DNA from: Candidatus Obscuribacterales bacterium
GTDB taxonomy: Bacteria; Cyanobacteriota; Vampirovibrionia; Obscuribacterales; Obscuribacteraceae
Direction: 5' to 3'
Assembly (NCBI GenBank): GCA_031292355.1
Contig: JARLHI010000048.1
Location: 558,001 to 622,000, forward strand
Length of the DNA: 64,000 nucleotides
Shown here: piece after piece, positions 26,684 to 35,790 of the stretch
Layout: each line of letters begins with the position of its first letter
How positions within the stretch are numbered: the stretch's first letter is position 1
The notes under the pieces: model-generated
What the model was told of the DNA's origin: nothing
The model's database searches: none
What the model saw: only the letters and a program-made list of their open reading frames with translations
Program-made: the position numbers and the translations under genes

Positions 26684-27937
26684 ATGAAACGCTTGGTGAT
26701 TAAATTCGGCGGCACCTCTCTCATGGACACAAGACGAATTCAAAAAGCCGCGGAAATCGTCATGTCTAACAAAGCTTCAGGAGTTGATGTAATAGTAGTC
26801 GTATCGGCAATGGGGCATACAACGGACAATTTGCTAGAACTCTCAAAAGACTTAACGGCCTCGCCCGATTTGCGTGAGATTGACGCTTTAATTTCAACGG
26901 GTGAGCAGGTTTCAGCTTCGCTCATGGCCATCGCCCTGCGCTCGCTCGGTGGTGCGGCGCGCTCGTTTACCGGACAATCAGCAGGTATCACCACAGACAA
27001 CCATTTTGGCAACGCCAAGATCAAAACCATTCGCAAAGAAGCGCTCGAAGTTGCTTTAAGAGAACAAGTCATCCCTGTTGTAGCAGGCTTTCAAGGCATC
27101 ACCGATCAAAATGAAGTGACAACTCTGGGTCGTGGTGGTTCAGATACCACAGCGATTGCCTTAGCGACAGTGTTACATGCAGATTGCTGTGACATTTACT
27201 CAGATGTTCGCGGGATTTATAGCGCCGATCCAAATATCTTAGACAGAGCCTATATGTTAGATGCCATTTCCTACGCTGAAATGCTCGAACTAGCTAAAAA
27301 TGGTGCACAGGTATTAAATGATCGATCAGTGCAGATCGCTATGGAACATCAGGTGAAAGTGAGAGTGCGTTCGACCTTTTTGCCAAACGACACTGGCACC
27401 TTAGTAACAAACCACGCCTCGCAAATCAACGCGTTCACCAGTATAGCGACTGTGACCAAAAAGAATTGCATCAAAGTGCAACTGTCTGCCGCTAACTGTA
27501 AGCGTTTGCAAGATAAACGGGCATTGCGACACGAGCGGACCGAATGGAAACGAATTTTGCTGCGTTTGCTCTTTAATGCGGGAATCAGCGTAGAACCAGG
27601 CAGCTCACTCAAGAACTGTCCTAACGAATTCTCATTTAGTTTGGGTCAAAATGACACTCAGAAAGCAATCGCTGTACTTAAACAAGCAATGCCTTCGATG
27701 ACTAATGACCTAATCGTAGTTGAAGAAGATCTGGCTAAAGTCTCTGTTGTCGGTGGCAGGCTGGACTCCGCTTTCGAAGTAGACGCGATACTCGGATTGA
27801 CCAAAGCTGGTGTGCCAATAAGCATTGTCACACGCGCAAAAAATCGCCTCTCAATATTTGTTCCAGAAGAGTACAAACATCAAGCTCTCGGTATTCTCCA
27901 CGCCAATTGTTGCGTGCTCGCAAAAGTAGCAGCTTAA
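26684..27937 (+). CDS. lysC: Aspartate kinase
   Basis: 417 residues from ATG 26684 with AAGGTG 7 bases before it (a GTG 9 bases upstream is in frame). Aspartate kinase phosphorylates aspartate, the first step to lysine, threonine and methionine. Seen are the N-terminal KFGGTSL, the substrate and ATP block GFQGITDQNEVTTLGRGGSD, the YSDVRGIYSADP segment, and two C-terminal ACT-type regulatory repeats (about 250-330 and 345-417), the last with VSVVGGRLDS. The length matches monofunctional feedback-controlled forms. The first ACT part is unusually basic and divergent (KRLQDKRALRHERTEWKRIL). Confidence 0.95.
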   Translation: MKRLVIKFGGTSLMDTRRIQKAAEIVMSNKASGVDVIVVVSAMGHTTDNLLELSKDLTASPDLREIDALISTGEQVSASLMAIALRSLGGAARSFTGQSAGITTDNHFGNAKIKTIRKEALEVALREQVIPVVAGFQGITDQNEVTTLGRGGSDTTAIALATVLHADCCDIYSDVRGIYSADPNILDRAYMLDAISYAEMLELAKNGAQVLNDRSVQIAMEHQVKVRVRSTFLPNDTGTLVTNHASQINAFTSIATVTKKNCIKVQLSAANCKRLQDKRALRHERTEWKRILLRLLFNAGISVEPGSSLKNCPNEFSFSLGQNDTQKAIAVLKQAMPSMTNDLIVVEEDLAKVSVVGGRLDSAFEVDAILGLTKAGVPISIVTRAKNRLSIFVPEEYKHQALGILHANCCVLAKVAA

Positions 27938-27954
27938 GACGACTTAACTCAGAC

Positions 27955-27991
27955 TCAGGCACTTTGCTGTAATTCACAGTAAAGTGCCTGA
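27955..27991 (+). promoter_or_regulatory. Long inverted repeat ending at the bioF start codon
   Basis: TCAGGCACTTT-G-CTGT pairs with ACAG-T-AAAGTGCCTGA around a loop of five bases. It forms a stem of about 15 pairs whose last base is the A of the bioF ATG. No T run follows, so it is not a standard terminator. It could be a regulator-binding site or an RNA hairpin at the ribosome site. It does not resemble the BirA operator consensus. Confidence 0.6.
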
Positions 27992-29158
27992 ATGCTTGAA
28001 ATAACAGATCGTCAAAGTGCCGCCCTGGCCGACCGCGTGGCCGAAAATCGGCTGCGCCGCCTGCGCTCAATTAAGCCTCTTACCGGGTTGTTGGTGGAAA
28101 GCGCAGGGCGCACACTAATCAATTTTTCTTCAAATGACTATTTGGGGCTGTCTCAACATCCTTTGCTCAAAGAAAGGGCAGCCGCCTTTTTAAGCCGCTA
28201 TGGCACTGGATGTGGTGCGTCCAGACTGGTCTCAGGCAACCTGGATTGCTACGACGCACTCGAAGAAAAGCTCGCCGCCCTTAAAGGCACAGAGACGGCT
28301 CTGGTGATGAATGGCGGATTCCAGACAAACCTGACGGTCCTCGCGGCGCTGGCCGATGACAAATGTTTTATAGCGTTAGACCGGCTTAGCCACAATTCTC
28401 TTTTGCAGGGTACAGTCTTAAGCGGCGCAAAATGGAATAGATTTCAACACAATGATCTAAACGACCTCGAACGGCGACTGGAGGCGCCACGAGCGAGGAT
28501 AGCCGATGAGCGCTGGATCGTAACAGAGTCAGTATTCAGCATGGACGGTGACCGATGTGATATCAACGGCTTGGTTGCATCGGCGCGAAATTCCCAGGCA
28601 AAACTATTTATCGACGAAGCGCACAGCACCGGATTGTTTGGCGAAGCCGGAATGGGACTTGCTGCCGGAAAACCAATCGATTTGATTATGGGCACATTCG
28701 GCAAGGCTTGCGGAAGCTTTGGTTCTTATGTGGCTTGTTCGAAAACGACTCGCGAATTTTTGATCAACTGCTGTTCCGGCTTTGTCTATTCCACTGGATT
28801 GCCACCACCAGTGCTCGGCGCTATCGACGCCGCTCTTGAGCTGATCCCCACAATGAGCGCGCAGCGTTTGCGTCTAAGCCAGATGGCCGACCACGTGCGA
28901 AAAAATTTGAAAGAAATGGGCTATTCAACGGGTGAGTCAAGTACACAAATCATCCCAATATTCATTGGTGATGACAGCGATGCTCTCAGTTTCAGTACAC
29001 ACCTGGAAAATTGCGGCATACTTGCAACAGCGATTCGTCCACCTACGGTACCGGTTCGCACGGCGCGAATTCGGTTATCGCTATCTGCCGCGCACACAGA
29101 CGAACAAATGGAAACACTACTGCAAGCGGTTCGGTCATGGATGGGTCCTAAAAAATGA
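27992..29158 (+). CDS. bioF: 8-amino-7-oxononanoate synthase
   Basis: 388 residues. BioF is a PLP enzyme that joins pimeloyl-ACP (or -CoA) with alanine to give 8-amino-7-oxononanoate, the first step of the biotin ring. The PLP lysine is Lys238 in MGTFGKACGS, and the cofactor-binding Asp is in LFIDEAHSTG (about 204-213). The N-terminal FSSNDYLGLSQHP and GTGCGASRLVSGN are family hallmarks. There is no SD: the sequence upstream is the stem of a long inverted repeat. The stop overlaps the next start by four bases (ATGA). Confidence 0.96.
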   Translation: MLEITDRQSAALADRVAENRLRRLRSIKPLTGLLVESAGRTLINFSSNDYLGLSQHPLLKERAAAFLSRYGTGCGASRLVSGNLDCYDALEEKLAALKGTETALVMNGGFQTNLTVLAALADDKCFIALDRLSHNSLLQGTVLSGAKWNRFQHNDLNDLERRLEAPRARIADERWIVTESVFSMDGDRCDINGLVASARNSQAKLFIDEAHSTGLFGEAGMGLAAGKPIDLIMGTFGKACGSFGSYVACSKTTREFLINCCSGFVYSTGLPPPVLGAIDAALELIPTMSAQRLRLSQMADHVRKNLKEMGYSTGESSTQIIPIFIGDDSDALSFSTHLENCGILATAIRPPTVPVRTARIRLSLSAAHTDEQMETLLQAVRSWMGPKK

Positions 29159-29862
29159 CCGATCAGCCTAGCACTGCTATCATCACCGCACAACACGGCT
29201 GGGGCTACGACTGGCGTACTTACGCACCGTGGCAGCCAGTTCTTCCGGCACAATGGCAATTAACGCTGAAAAATCGCGGTTATTTTAAAGAGTCGGCAGA
29301 CAAGATCATTGCTCCTCTGGAAAATCCAGGCAAACATGCTTGGCAAATATTGGCTTGTCATTCATTTGGTTTGCACTTGCTACGGGCTGACGAAATTGAA
29401 AAAGCCGATTTGCTCTTAATCATCAGCAGCTTCGCTAGCTTCCATGTAAATGAGAATGCGCTGTCCAAGAAAGCAATCAAACGCATGATTGCGCGTCTGA
29501 CATCAGAGCCTCAAGTGGTGCTGCAAGATTTTTACGCGGCTTGCAACGGTGAGAAAGACGGCCGTGGAGCACCACTTCCAGAAAAGTTTATGGAAAATTG
29601 CAATCTCGAATTATTGATTGAAGATTTGAAGAAATTAGATCAAGCGCAAGTCGAGTTAAGCAAAATTGGTGCAGCCAAATCAATTTTAATTCTGCACGGT
29701 GGCAAGGACGCAATAGTCCCCGTAGAAGCAGCTAAACAATTGCACGAACTACTACCTGGCAGCTTTTTAGCAATACACGAAGAAGCTGGACATGCCCTCC
29801 CTTTAACAAATCCTCAATGGTGCCTGGAGCAAATAATCAACTACGTTGAGACGTCTGCATGA
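29155..29862 (+). CDS. Alpha/beta hydrolase, probable pimeloyl-ACP methyl ester esterase (BioH-like)
   Basis: 235 residues in the alpha/beta hydrolase fold. The nucleophile elbow is CHSFG (Ser70; the first position of G-x-S-x-G is Cys here), with Asp185 in LHGGKDAIVP and His213 in EEAGHALPLT completing the triad. The position between bioF and bioC, with ATGA overlaps on both sides, strongly suggests it removes the methyl ester from pimeloyl-ACP, the job done by BioH, BioG, BioK or BioJ in other bacteria. Overall similarity to BioH is low by eye, so the precise subfamily is open. Confidence 0.8.
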   Translation: MTDQPSTAIITAQHGWGYDWRTYAPWQPVLPAQWQLTLKNRGYFKESADKIIAPLENPGKHAWQILACHSFGLHLLRADEIEKADLLLIISSFASFHVNENALSKKAIKRMIARLTSEPQVVLQDFYAACNGEKDGRGAPLPEKFMENCNLELLIEDLKKLDQAQVELSKIGAAKSILILHGGKDAIVPVEAAKQLHELLPGSFLAIHEEAGHALPLTNPQWCLEQIINYVETSA

Positions 29863-30635
29863 AGAATACGTTTGAAATCGCACATTCATTTGGTTCGGCA
29901 GCCAAGACATACGCATTGCACAGCAGTGTGCAGGAAAAAGCGGCACTGCAATTGGGTTTAAATTTGCAGGGCATAAGCGACAACCTCCCACCTGGACCGG
30001 TTCTCGAAATCGCCTGTGGCACAGGTGTTTTCACACGTCAGCTGGCGACACTGCTGCCAGAGCGCGAATTCACAATCTCAGATATTTCAACCGAAATGGT
30101 CGATGCATGTCGTGCAAACTCAGAATTAGACGCTCGATATACAGTTATCGATGCCGAACAAATTGACGAAGAAAACAACTACGCACTGATCGTCTGCGCC
30201 TTTGCCGCTCAATGGTTCAGCGATATCGAGACAGTATTCGATGGCATCTTTAAGGCCCTAATACCTGGTGGTTATTTTTTATTTTCACTACCAACTGACG
30301 GCAGCTTTCCGCAATGGAAGGAAACTTGCGAGGAGCTTGGCTCCCACTATTCGGGCAATGCCCTGCCGCAAGCTAAAGCGATTGAGGTCTATTGCCAGTC
30401 CAAAGACTCTCGCGCAGTTATAAATGTCCAGCAAATTTCCACTAAATATTCATCCAGTCTTTTCTTCTTTCGAGCTCTTAAAGGTCTGGGCGCAGCGCAT
30501 CGTCTTTCTAATCACGGAGCTTCTCTCTCACTGGAGTCGACTTCGTTGCTGCCGGTCATTCGCCACTGGGACAAAAAAAGTACAGATTCGATTTACGTTA
30601 CTTATGAGGTTTTGTTTGGAGCTTTGCAAAAGTGA
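29859..30635 (+). CDS. bioC: Malonyl-ACP O-methyltransferase
   Basis: 258 residues. BioC methylates malonyl-ACP with S-adenosylmethionine so that the fatty-acid enzymes can build the pimeloyl chain. Seen are the N-terminal HSFGSAAKTYALHSSVQEKA, the SAM motif VLEIACGTGVFTRQLA (from residue 48), the second acidic loop DISTEMVDACRANS and the CAFAAQWFSDIE block, all typical of the family. It overlaps the esterase gene by ATGA and shares its TGA with the bioD start. Confidence 0.93.
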   Translation: MKNTFEIAHSFGSAAKTYALHSSVQEKAALQLGLNLQGISDNLPPGPVLEIACGTGVFTRQLATLLPEREFTISDISTEMVDACRANSELDARYTVIDAEQIDEENNYALIVCAFAAQWFSDIETVFDGIFKALIPGGYFLFSLPTDGSFPQWKETCEELGSHYSGNALPQAKAIEVYCQSKDSRAVINVQQISTKYSSSLFFFRALKGLGAAHRLSNHGASLSLESTSLLPVIRHWDKKSTDSIYVTYEVLFGALQK

Positions 30636-31279
30636 TGGACTACATATCCAGACATTTACCCAGACGTTTTTTCGTCACCGGCACAGACACCAATACTGGT
30701 AAAACGTTTGTATCAGCAATGCTAATGCTTGGCTTGAAAAGTCATTACTGGAAGCCGATTCAATCGGGCATTGCAGAAGGCTCAGATACAGACTGGATTC
30801 GAAAGATAACAGAATTGCCAGACGAATATTTCTTCAAGGAGCGTTATTTATTGAATGAGCCCCTGTCGCCTCATGCTGCGGCACTTATTGATGGCGTCAA
30901 AATTGAGCTAAACGCGATCACAGCGCCAGGTCCCAGTGACCAATCATTAATTATCGAAGGCGCAGGTGGTGTCATGGTGCCTATAAATGATCAGCATATG
31001 ATGTTGGATGTAATAAAAAAACTTGCACTACCAGCAATACTAGTTTGCCGCAGTGGACTGGGCACAATCAATCACAGCCTGCTCACAATAAACTGCTTGC
31101 GACAGGCAGGAGTAGGCATTGCCGGCGTCATCATGAACGGACCGCTTAATGAATCTAATCGCGCAGCCATAGAGAATTACGGTCAAGTACCTGTGCTTGC
31201 AGAAATCGAACCGATTGAAAACGTATCTAGACGATCCCTATTAGAAATATTTGAACACAATTTTGGAGTGAAGCAATGA
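30635..31279 (+). CDS. bioD: Dethiobiotin synthetase
   Basis: 214 residues from ATG 30635 (TGATG junction with bioC; a GTG one codon earlier is also in frame). BioD closes the ureido ring of 7,8-diaminononanoate with CO2 and ATP. The P-loop FFVTGTDTNTGKTF is near residue 12, the substrate loop KPIQSG near 40, and EGAGGVMVPI near 110. The length is typical. It overlaps bioA by ATGA. Confidence 0.96.
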   Translation: MDYISRHLPRRFFVTGTDTNTGKTFVSAMLMLGLKSHYWKPIQSGIAEGSDTDWIRKITELPDEYFFKERYLLNEPLSPHAAALIDGVKIELNAITAPGPSDQSLIIEGAGGVMVPINDQHMMLDVIKKLALPAILVCRSGLGTINHSLLTINCLRQAGVGIAGVIMNGPLNESNRAAIENYGQVPVLAEIEPIENVSRRSLLEIFEHNFGVKQ

Positions 31280-32583
31280 GCACAACTTCCTTGACGAAAG
31301 AAAAGTCACCGATCTGGCATCCCTTCACTCAGATGAAAACAGCAGCGCCACCACTGATGGTAAAAGGCGGTGACGGAGTTTATCTGCAGCTTGAAGACGG
31401 TCGACAAATAATCGATTGTATCTCCAGCTGGTGGGTGAATATCCACGGACACAGCAATGAAAAAATTGCCCGAGCTATTTACGATCAAGCCCTAACACTG
31501 GAGCACGTAATTTTTGCCGGCTTCACGCACGAACCTGCGGAGAAATTAGCGAAACGGCTTTTGACTCATTTGCCTAATTCATTGAGCAAAATATTTTACT
31601 CAGACAATGGCTCCACGGCTGTGGAGGTGGCTTTGAAAATGGTCATTCAATACTGGCATAATTCTGGTCAAGCAAGAACAAGATTGATTGCCTTCGACGG
31701 CGGCTATCACGGCGATACTCTAGGCTCCATGTCAGTTGGACGAACGGCACCCTTTTGGGAGCCATTCAAATCAATGATGTGCGCTGTAGACACAGTGCCC
31801 TTTCCAACAACGTGGGACGCCGATACACAAGCCGAAGAAAGAGAGCAAGAATCAATTAACTGTCTGCGACAATTGGTTGAAGGCAATCCTTCTACCTATG
31901 CAGCAATAATTATTGAGCCACTAATTCAAGGTGCTGGTGGCATGAGATTTTGTCGTCCTGAGTTTCTGCAAAAATTGCAAAAAGCTGCTCATGAGTTGGA
32001 CATATTGCTCATTTATGACGAAGTGATGACCGGATTTGGCCGCACCGGCGACTGGTTCGCCTGCGTGAAGGCACAGACCACACCAGACATTGTATGCCTT
32101 TCGAAAGGCATCACGGGTGGTTTCTTGCCGCTTGCAGTAACAGTGACTTCAGACAAAATATTCAACGGCTTTTACAGCGATGATGTGTCGAAAACCTTTT
32201 TCCACGGTCACTCGTACACCGCAAATCCTCTGGCGTGCGCAGCAGCTTTAGCATCGATGGACATTCTCGAGCAAACTACGACTTCGTTTATGGATGCCGA
32301 AAAACTCAATCGAGAAATCGCAGCGGAGTATCTAGAATCACAAAAGCTGATCGAACATATGCGTTTTTGCGGAACAATCACCGCCTTTGAGGTCACTACC
32401 AGCGATGGCAACAACTATTTCGACCAAATAGGTGCGGTAATGCGTCAGAAATTCTTGGAGCGCGGCTTTCTAATTCGTCCCCTCGGCAATACGCTCTATT
32501 TGATGCCGCCTTACTGCTTGACGAATCAGCAACGTCTCGATATTTTCGCCAATATCGCCGACGTTATCAGAGAAATAGCCTGA
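31276..32583 (+). CDS. bioA: Adenosylmethionine-8-amino-7-oxononanoate aminotransferase
   Basis: 435 residues. BioA is a class III PLP aminotransferase that uses S-adenosylmethionine as amino donor to make 7,8-diaminononanoate. Family marks are IWHPFTQMK at the N-terminus, IDCISSWWVNIHGHSN, the DNGSTAVEVALKM cofactor loop, YDEVMTGFGRTG and the PLP lysine in CLSKGITGGFLPLA. FFHGHSYTANPLACAAA near the end is diagnostic. The start overlaps bioD by four bases. Confidence 0.97.
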   Translation: MSTTSLTKEKSPIWHPFTQMKTAAPPLMVKGGDGVYLQLEDGRQIIDCISSWWVNIHGHSNEKIARAIYDQALTLEHVIFAGFTHEPAEKLAKRLLTHLPNSLSKIFYSDNGSTAVEVALKMVIQYWHNSGQARTRLIAFDGGYHGDTLGSMSVGRTAPFWEPFKSMMCAVDTVPFPTTWDADTQAEEREQESINCLRQLVEGNPSTYAAIIIEPLIQGAGGMRFCRPEFLQKLQKAAHELDILLIYDEVMTGFGRTGDWFACVKAQTTPDIVCLSKGITGGFLPLAVTVTSDKIFNGFYSDDVSKTFFHGHSYTANPLACAAALASMDILEQTTTSFMDAEKLNREIAAEYLESQKLIEHMRFCGTITAFEVTTSDGNNYFDQIGAVMRQKFLERGFLIRPLGNTLYLMPPYCLTNQQRLDIFANIADVIREIA

Positions 32584-32670
32584 AAACGGGCGATTCTGAA
32601 CGGAAACACATGAAGCCGATGGTCAATCCTGATAACTTAGCGCTATTCAATAAACTCAGAGGAGATGTTT

Positions 32671-33675
32671 ATGTCGACTACTTTGGCAATGAAATCGTCA
32701 CAATCGCAAGCTAGCATTGCCGATGAAAATTTAGTGCGCAGCAACTGGACAACTGAAGAAGTAAAAGACGTTTTCCACACTCCTCTGCTTGATTTGATTT
32801 ATCGCGCTGCGACCGTGCACAGACAATTTCACGACCCGAAAAATGTTCAACAATGCACATTGCTTTCGATAAAAACTGGAGCTTGTTCTGAAGATTGCTC
32901 TTACTGTCCGCAATCGGCTAGATATGACACTCCAGTGACGCCCGAGCCATTGATGAATATCGAAGCCGTAAAAATGGCAGCAAAGATTGCTAAAGATGCA
33001 GGCAGTACGCGCTTTTGCATGGGCGCCGCCTGGCGCGAAGTCAAAGACAACGAAGCCTTCGAACAAGTGTTGACAATGGTGAGAGAAGTAGCCGCTCTAA
33101 AAATGGAAGTGTGCTGCACACTTGGTATGCTCACGCCTGAACAAGCCGTGAAACTCAAAGAAGCAGGTCTCGACGCCTACAATCACAACCTTGATACTGG
33201 CGAGCAATACTATGACCAGATCATCACTACCCGCACATATCAGGACAGACTTAACACAATCAAAAATGTCAGGGCGGCAGGAATCACCGTTTGCTGTGGT
33301 GGCATCATCGGTATGGGTGAAAGCGAAAACGATCGCATCGATTTGATTCATACGCTGGCAACACTGCCTGAGCATCCAGAATCGGTGCCAGTTAACGCGC
33401 TGGTGCCAGTAGAAGGAACTCCACTAGCCGACCAGCCTGTTGTCTCGATTTGGGAAATGCTCCGCATGATTGCAACCGCTCGCATCACAATGCCAAAAGC
33501 AAGAGTGCGACTGTCTGCAGGTCGTGTACGCATGTCTGTTGCAGAACAGGCGATGTGCTTTCTAGCTGGTGCCAATTCAATTTTCACAGGCGAAAAATTG
33601 CTGACGACAGCCAATCCAGATTTTGACGAAGACAAGAATATGCTTGATTTGCTGGGCTTAAATCAGGGAGCCTAA
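32671..33675 (+). CDS. bioB: Biotin synthase
   Basis: 334 residues from ATG 32671, chosen because AGAGGAG lies 6 bases upstream; the ATG at 32665 touches the SD and is rejected. BioB is a radical SAM enzyme that inserts sulfur into dethiobiotin. The 4Fe-4S motif C-x3-C-x2-C is Cys72, Cys76 and Cys79 in [15 protein letters not shown]. Ligands of the second cluster lie in [10 protein letters not shown] and [13 protein letters not shown], and an Arg is in [10 protein letters not shown]. It follows bioA after 87 bases, so it may have its own ribosome entry within the same transcript. Confidence 0.98.
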   Translation: MSTTLAMKSSQSQASIADENLVRSNWTTEEVKDVFHTPLLDLIYRAATVHRQFHDPKNVQQCTLLSIKTGACSEDCSYCPQSARYDTPVTPEPLMNIEAVKMAAKIAKDAGSTRFCMGAAWREVKDNEAFEQVLTMVREVAALKMEVCCTLGMLTPEQAVKLKEAGLDAYNHNLDTGEQYYDQIITTRTYQDRLNTIKNVRAAGITVCCGGIIGMGESENDRIDLIHTLATLPEHPESVPVNALVPVEGTPLADQPVVSIWEMLRMIATARITMPKARVRLSAGRVRMSVAEQAMCFLAGANSIFTGEKLLTTANPDFDEDKNMLDLLGLNQGA

Positions 33676-33702
33676 CTCTCAGCTATTCAAGAGGTTATTC
33701 GA

Positions 33703-35097
33703 TTGTTCGTCAAAAAGCTTAGGAATGTGGCGGTCACTTCGCTGGCGTGTATCTTATCGACGGCGTCCTATGCAGCCGATGACTGGAAACTTGTCGACTC
33801 AAAGAACGTCGTTTCAGAAATTCCCAAACACGAGCTTCCTCCCTGGAAAGGTTGGACCGATGGACTGGCTCCAAACGGAAGAAAGGCTAGAAAGAAGAAA
33901 GAGCCTGACGGATCTGAGCTTATTTACTACATTGGAGATGCCGCCGATTCGGACAGATTTCCCATCACCAGAACAAACGCAAGTGGCAGATTTGAAAATC
34001 ATGGCTTCGTAGACACCCAAGGCTCTATTGTCGTTAAGCCTGAATATATCTGTGTACAAGAGTTTCACAATGACTTAGCGGCAATCGAGTTGACTAGAGG
34101 AAGCCCCTGGCTGCTAATCGATAAAGCGGGCGCGGTCAAATATCAACTTCCTGCCGACATGCATCCAGAAATAAACAATGGCTTCAAGGGAGTTGCAAAA
34201 AACGGCATATCTATCGTTATGCGTGAGTTCAGCGAAGACTTGAGCGCAGTCGACAGCGTCAGTCCTATGAGTTTCGGTTTTGTAGACAAACAAGGGAAAT
34301 TTGTCATCGCAAAACAATATAACCATGCATCTGATTTCAGCGAAGGTTTGTCTGCAGTTCTAAAAGACAACCACTGGAAATTTATCGATCGCACTGGAAA
34401 AACTGTAATCACACTTCCGGAAGATTGCAGTTTCGCGAATTCGTTCAGCGAAGGTCTCGCTTCAGTGGCTCTCGGAGGCGAAAATAAAGTGCCCCCTTAT
34501 CTATGCGCGAGAAAGGGAGCTAAATGGGGATTCGTGGACAAAACCGGAAAACTAGTTATCACTCCCACATTTTATGTTGACGGTGCATCAGGTCATGACG
34601 TGCCTATGAACCGCCCACAATTTAAAGAGGGGCTGGCACATGTTGCAGTCGGTGATGAACTTCAACACAAGTACGGCTTTATAGATAAAACAGGTAAGTG
34701 GAAAATCAAGCCGCAATTCAAAAATGCCGAGGAATTTTCGAACGGAAAGGCGAAAGTCTGTTTTGGCGAAACGGGCTTCAGTAAAGAAGATTGGAACAAC
34801 GCAAAAAGCGAACGGGGTCTGTATCGGTATAGCGATTTTCGACTCTTCGCCAAACAGTATGGGCTCATTTCTATGTCCAGAAGTGCCGTGAACGAAATTC
34901 TTGGTAAACCCGACAAATGGTACTGGGATAGCGACGTGTACCATTTGACCCAAGGCAGTTGCGGCGAATCTTACCGCGGAGTAGAAATCCACTATGATTG
35001 GTCGAAAGTAAATCGATTCAGAATCTTGGAGTATGGACGCGAGGGACCATGGCAGTCCGACATTAGCGTGCTGGAAAAGAACCTGTACCACATTTAG
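33703..35097 (+). CDS. Exported WG-repeat protein
   Basis: 464 residues from TTG 33703 with GAGG 8 bases upstream. A signal peptide ends at about ASYAAD. At least five WG (KWG-type) repeats follow in the middle, such as FGFVDKQGKFVIAKQY, WKFIDRTGKTVITL, WGFVDKTGKLVITPTF and YGFIDKTGKWKIKPQF, each a short beta unit with G-F-V/I-D-K-x-G-K. The C-terminal 100 residues form a different, unrecognised domain. WG proteins are common at the surface of large-genome bacteria, and their ligands are unknown. It is just downstream of bioB but functionally unrelated. Confidence 0.8.
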   Translation: MFVKKLRNVAVTSLACILSTASYAADDWKLVDSKNVVSEIPKHELPPWKGWTDGLAPNGRKARKKKEPDGSELIYYIGDAADSDRFPITRTNASGRFENHGFVDTQGSIVVKPEYICVQEFHNDLAAIELTRGSPWLLIDKAGAVKYQLPADMHPEINNGFKGVAKNGISIVMREFSEDLSAVDSVSPMSFGFVDKQGKFVIAKQYNHASDFSEGLSAVLKDNHWKFIDRTGKTVITLPEDCSFANSFSEGLASVALGGENKVPPYLCARKGAKWGFVDKTGKLVITPTFYVDGASGHDVPMNRPQFKEGLAHVAVGDELQHKYGFIDKTGKWKIKPQFKNAEEFSNGKAKVCFGETGFSKEDWNNAKSERGLYRYSDFRLFAKQYGLISMSRSAVNEILGKPDKWYWDSDVYHLTQGSCGESYRGVEIHYDWSKVNRFRILEYGREGPWQSDISVLEKNLYHI

Positions 35098-35129
35098 GCG
35101 GTATTAGCAGGCGCTGACTGGAATCAATT

Positions 35130-35648
35130 TCACCCAAGCAAGTTGTTAGCGAGCTCGACGAGTTTCCCAATTGAATTCATGTTCCGAGCCGTTCCAGACT
35201 TTGCTGCAGGAACAATCAATTTTGACTGACCGATCCCGTCGGGATAATAAATGAACACTTCCTTCTTTCCTAAACATAGTTCTTCATTCTTTTGTCCTTT
35301 GATACCACTCAAAACATCTTCACCTGCATTTTGCTCGAGAAATATGGCCACCGTGCGGCTACCATTTGCTTTGGGAAATGGATTTGAAGCAAGAACTTCA
35401 GCCATATCTTTGGCGCTTCGTACGATAACGCTTACATCCTTACCCGCGTGAGCAGCTAACTCTTTCTCCAGTGCTGCTTTGATCGTTTTAGCATCTTCAT
35501 CGCATTCAAACAGAACGTTTCCACTGGCAATGTACGTTGTTACTTTCGCATAGCCCAGAGACACGCACATCGCTTTCAAATCGCTCATCGACAAGTTTCC
35601 AGTGCCACCAACGTTGACAGCGCGCAACAGAACAATGAATATTCCCAA
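35130..35648 (-). CDS. DUF1697 family protein
   Basis: About 172 residues. The N-terminal IVLLRAVNVGGTGNLSMSDL and TTYIASGNVLFE, and the later FPKANGSRTVAIFLEQ, match DUF1697, small soluble proteins of unknown function. I place the start at the TTG (35648) that precedes GIFIVLLRAV. The frame is open to another TTG at 35681. AGAGG lies about 13 bases before my choice, so the start is not certain. It is convergent with the WG-repeat gene and divergent from the next. Confidence 0.75.
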   Translation of the reverse strand: MGIFIVLLRAVNVGGTGNLSMSDLKAMCVSLGYAKVTTYIASGNVLFECDEDAKTIKAALEKELAAHAGKDVSVIVRSAKDMAEVLASNPFPKANGSRTVAIFLEQNAGEDVLSGIKGQKNEELCLGKKEVFIYYPDGIGQSKLIVPAAKSGTARNMNSIGKLVELANNLLG

Positions 35649-35790
35649 GCGATTTCTTCGACCTCTAAAACGGTGATACAATAAGCCGTCTGCTGACGCC
35701 CAAAATGCTTAAAACAAGCAACGTAATTATAGTACGCATTATTTTCATACCTCTCGGTAGACACTTTTTTCAAAACGTTCTGAAATTATT

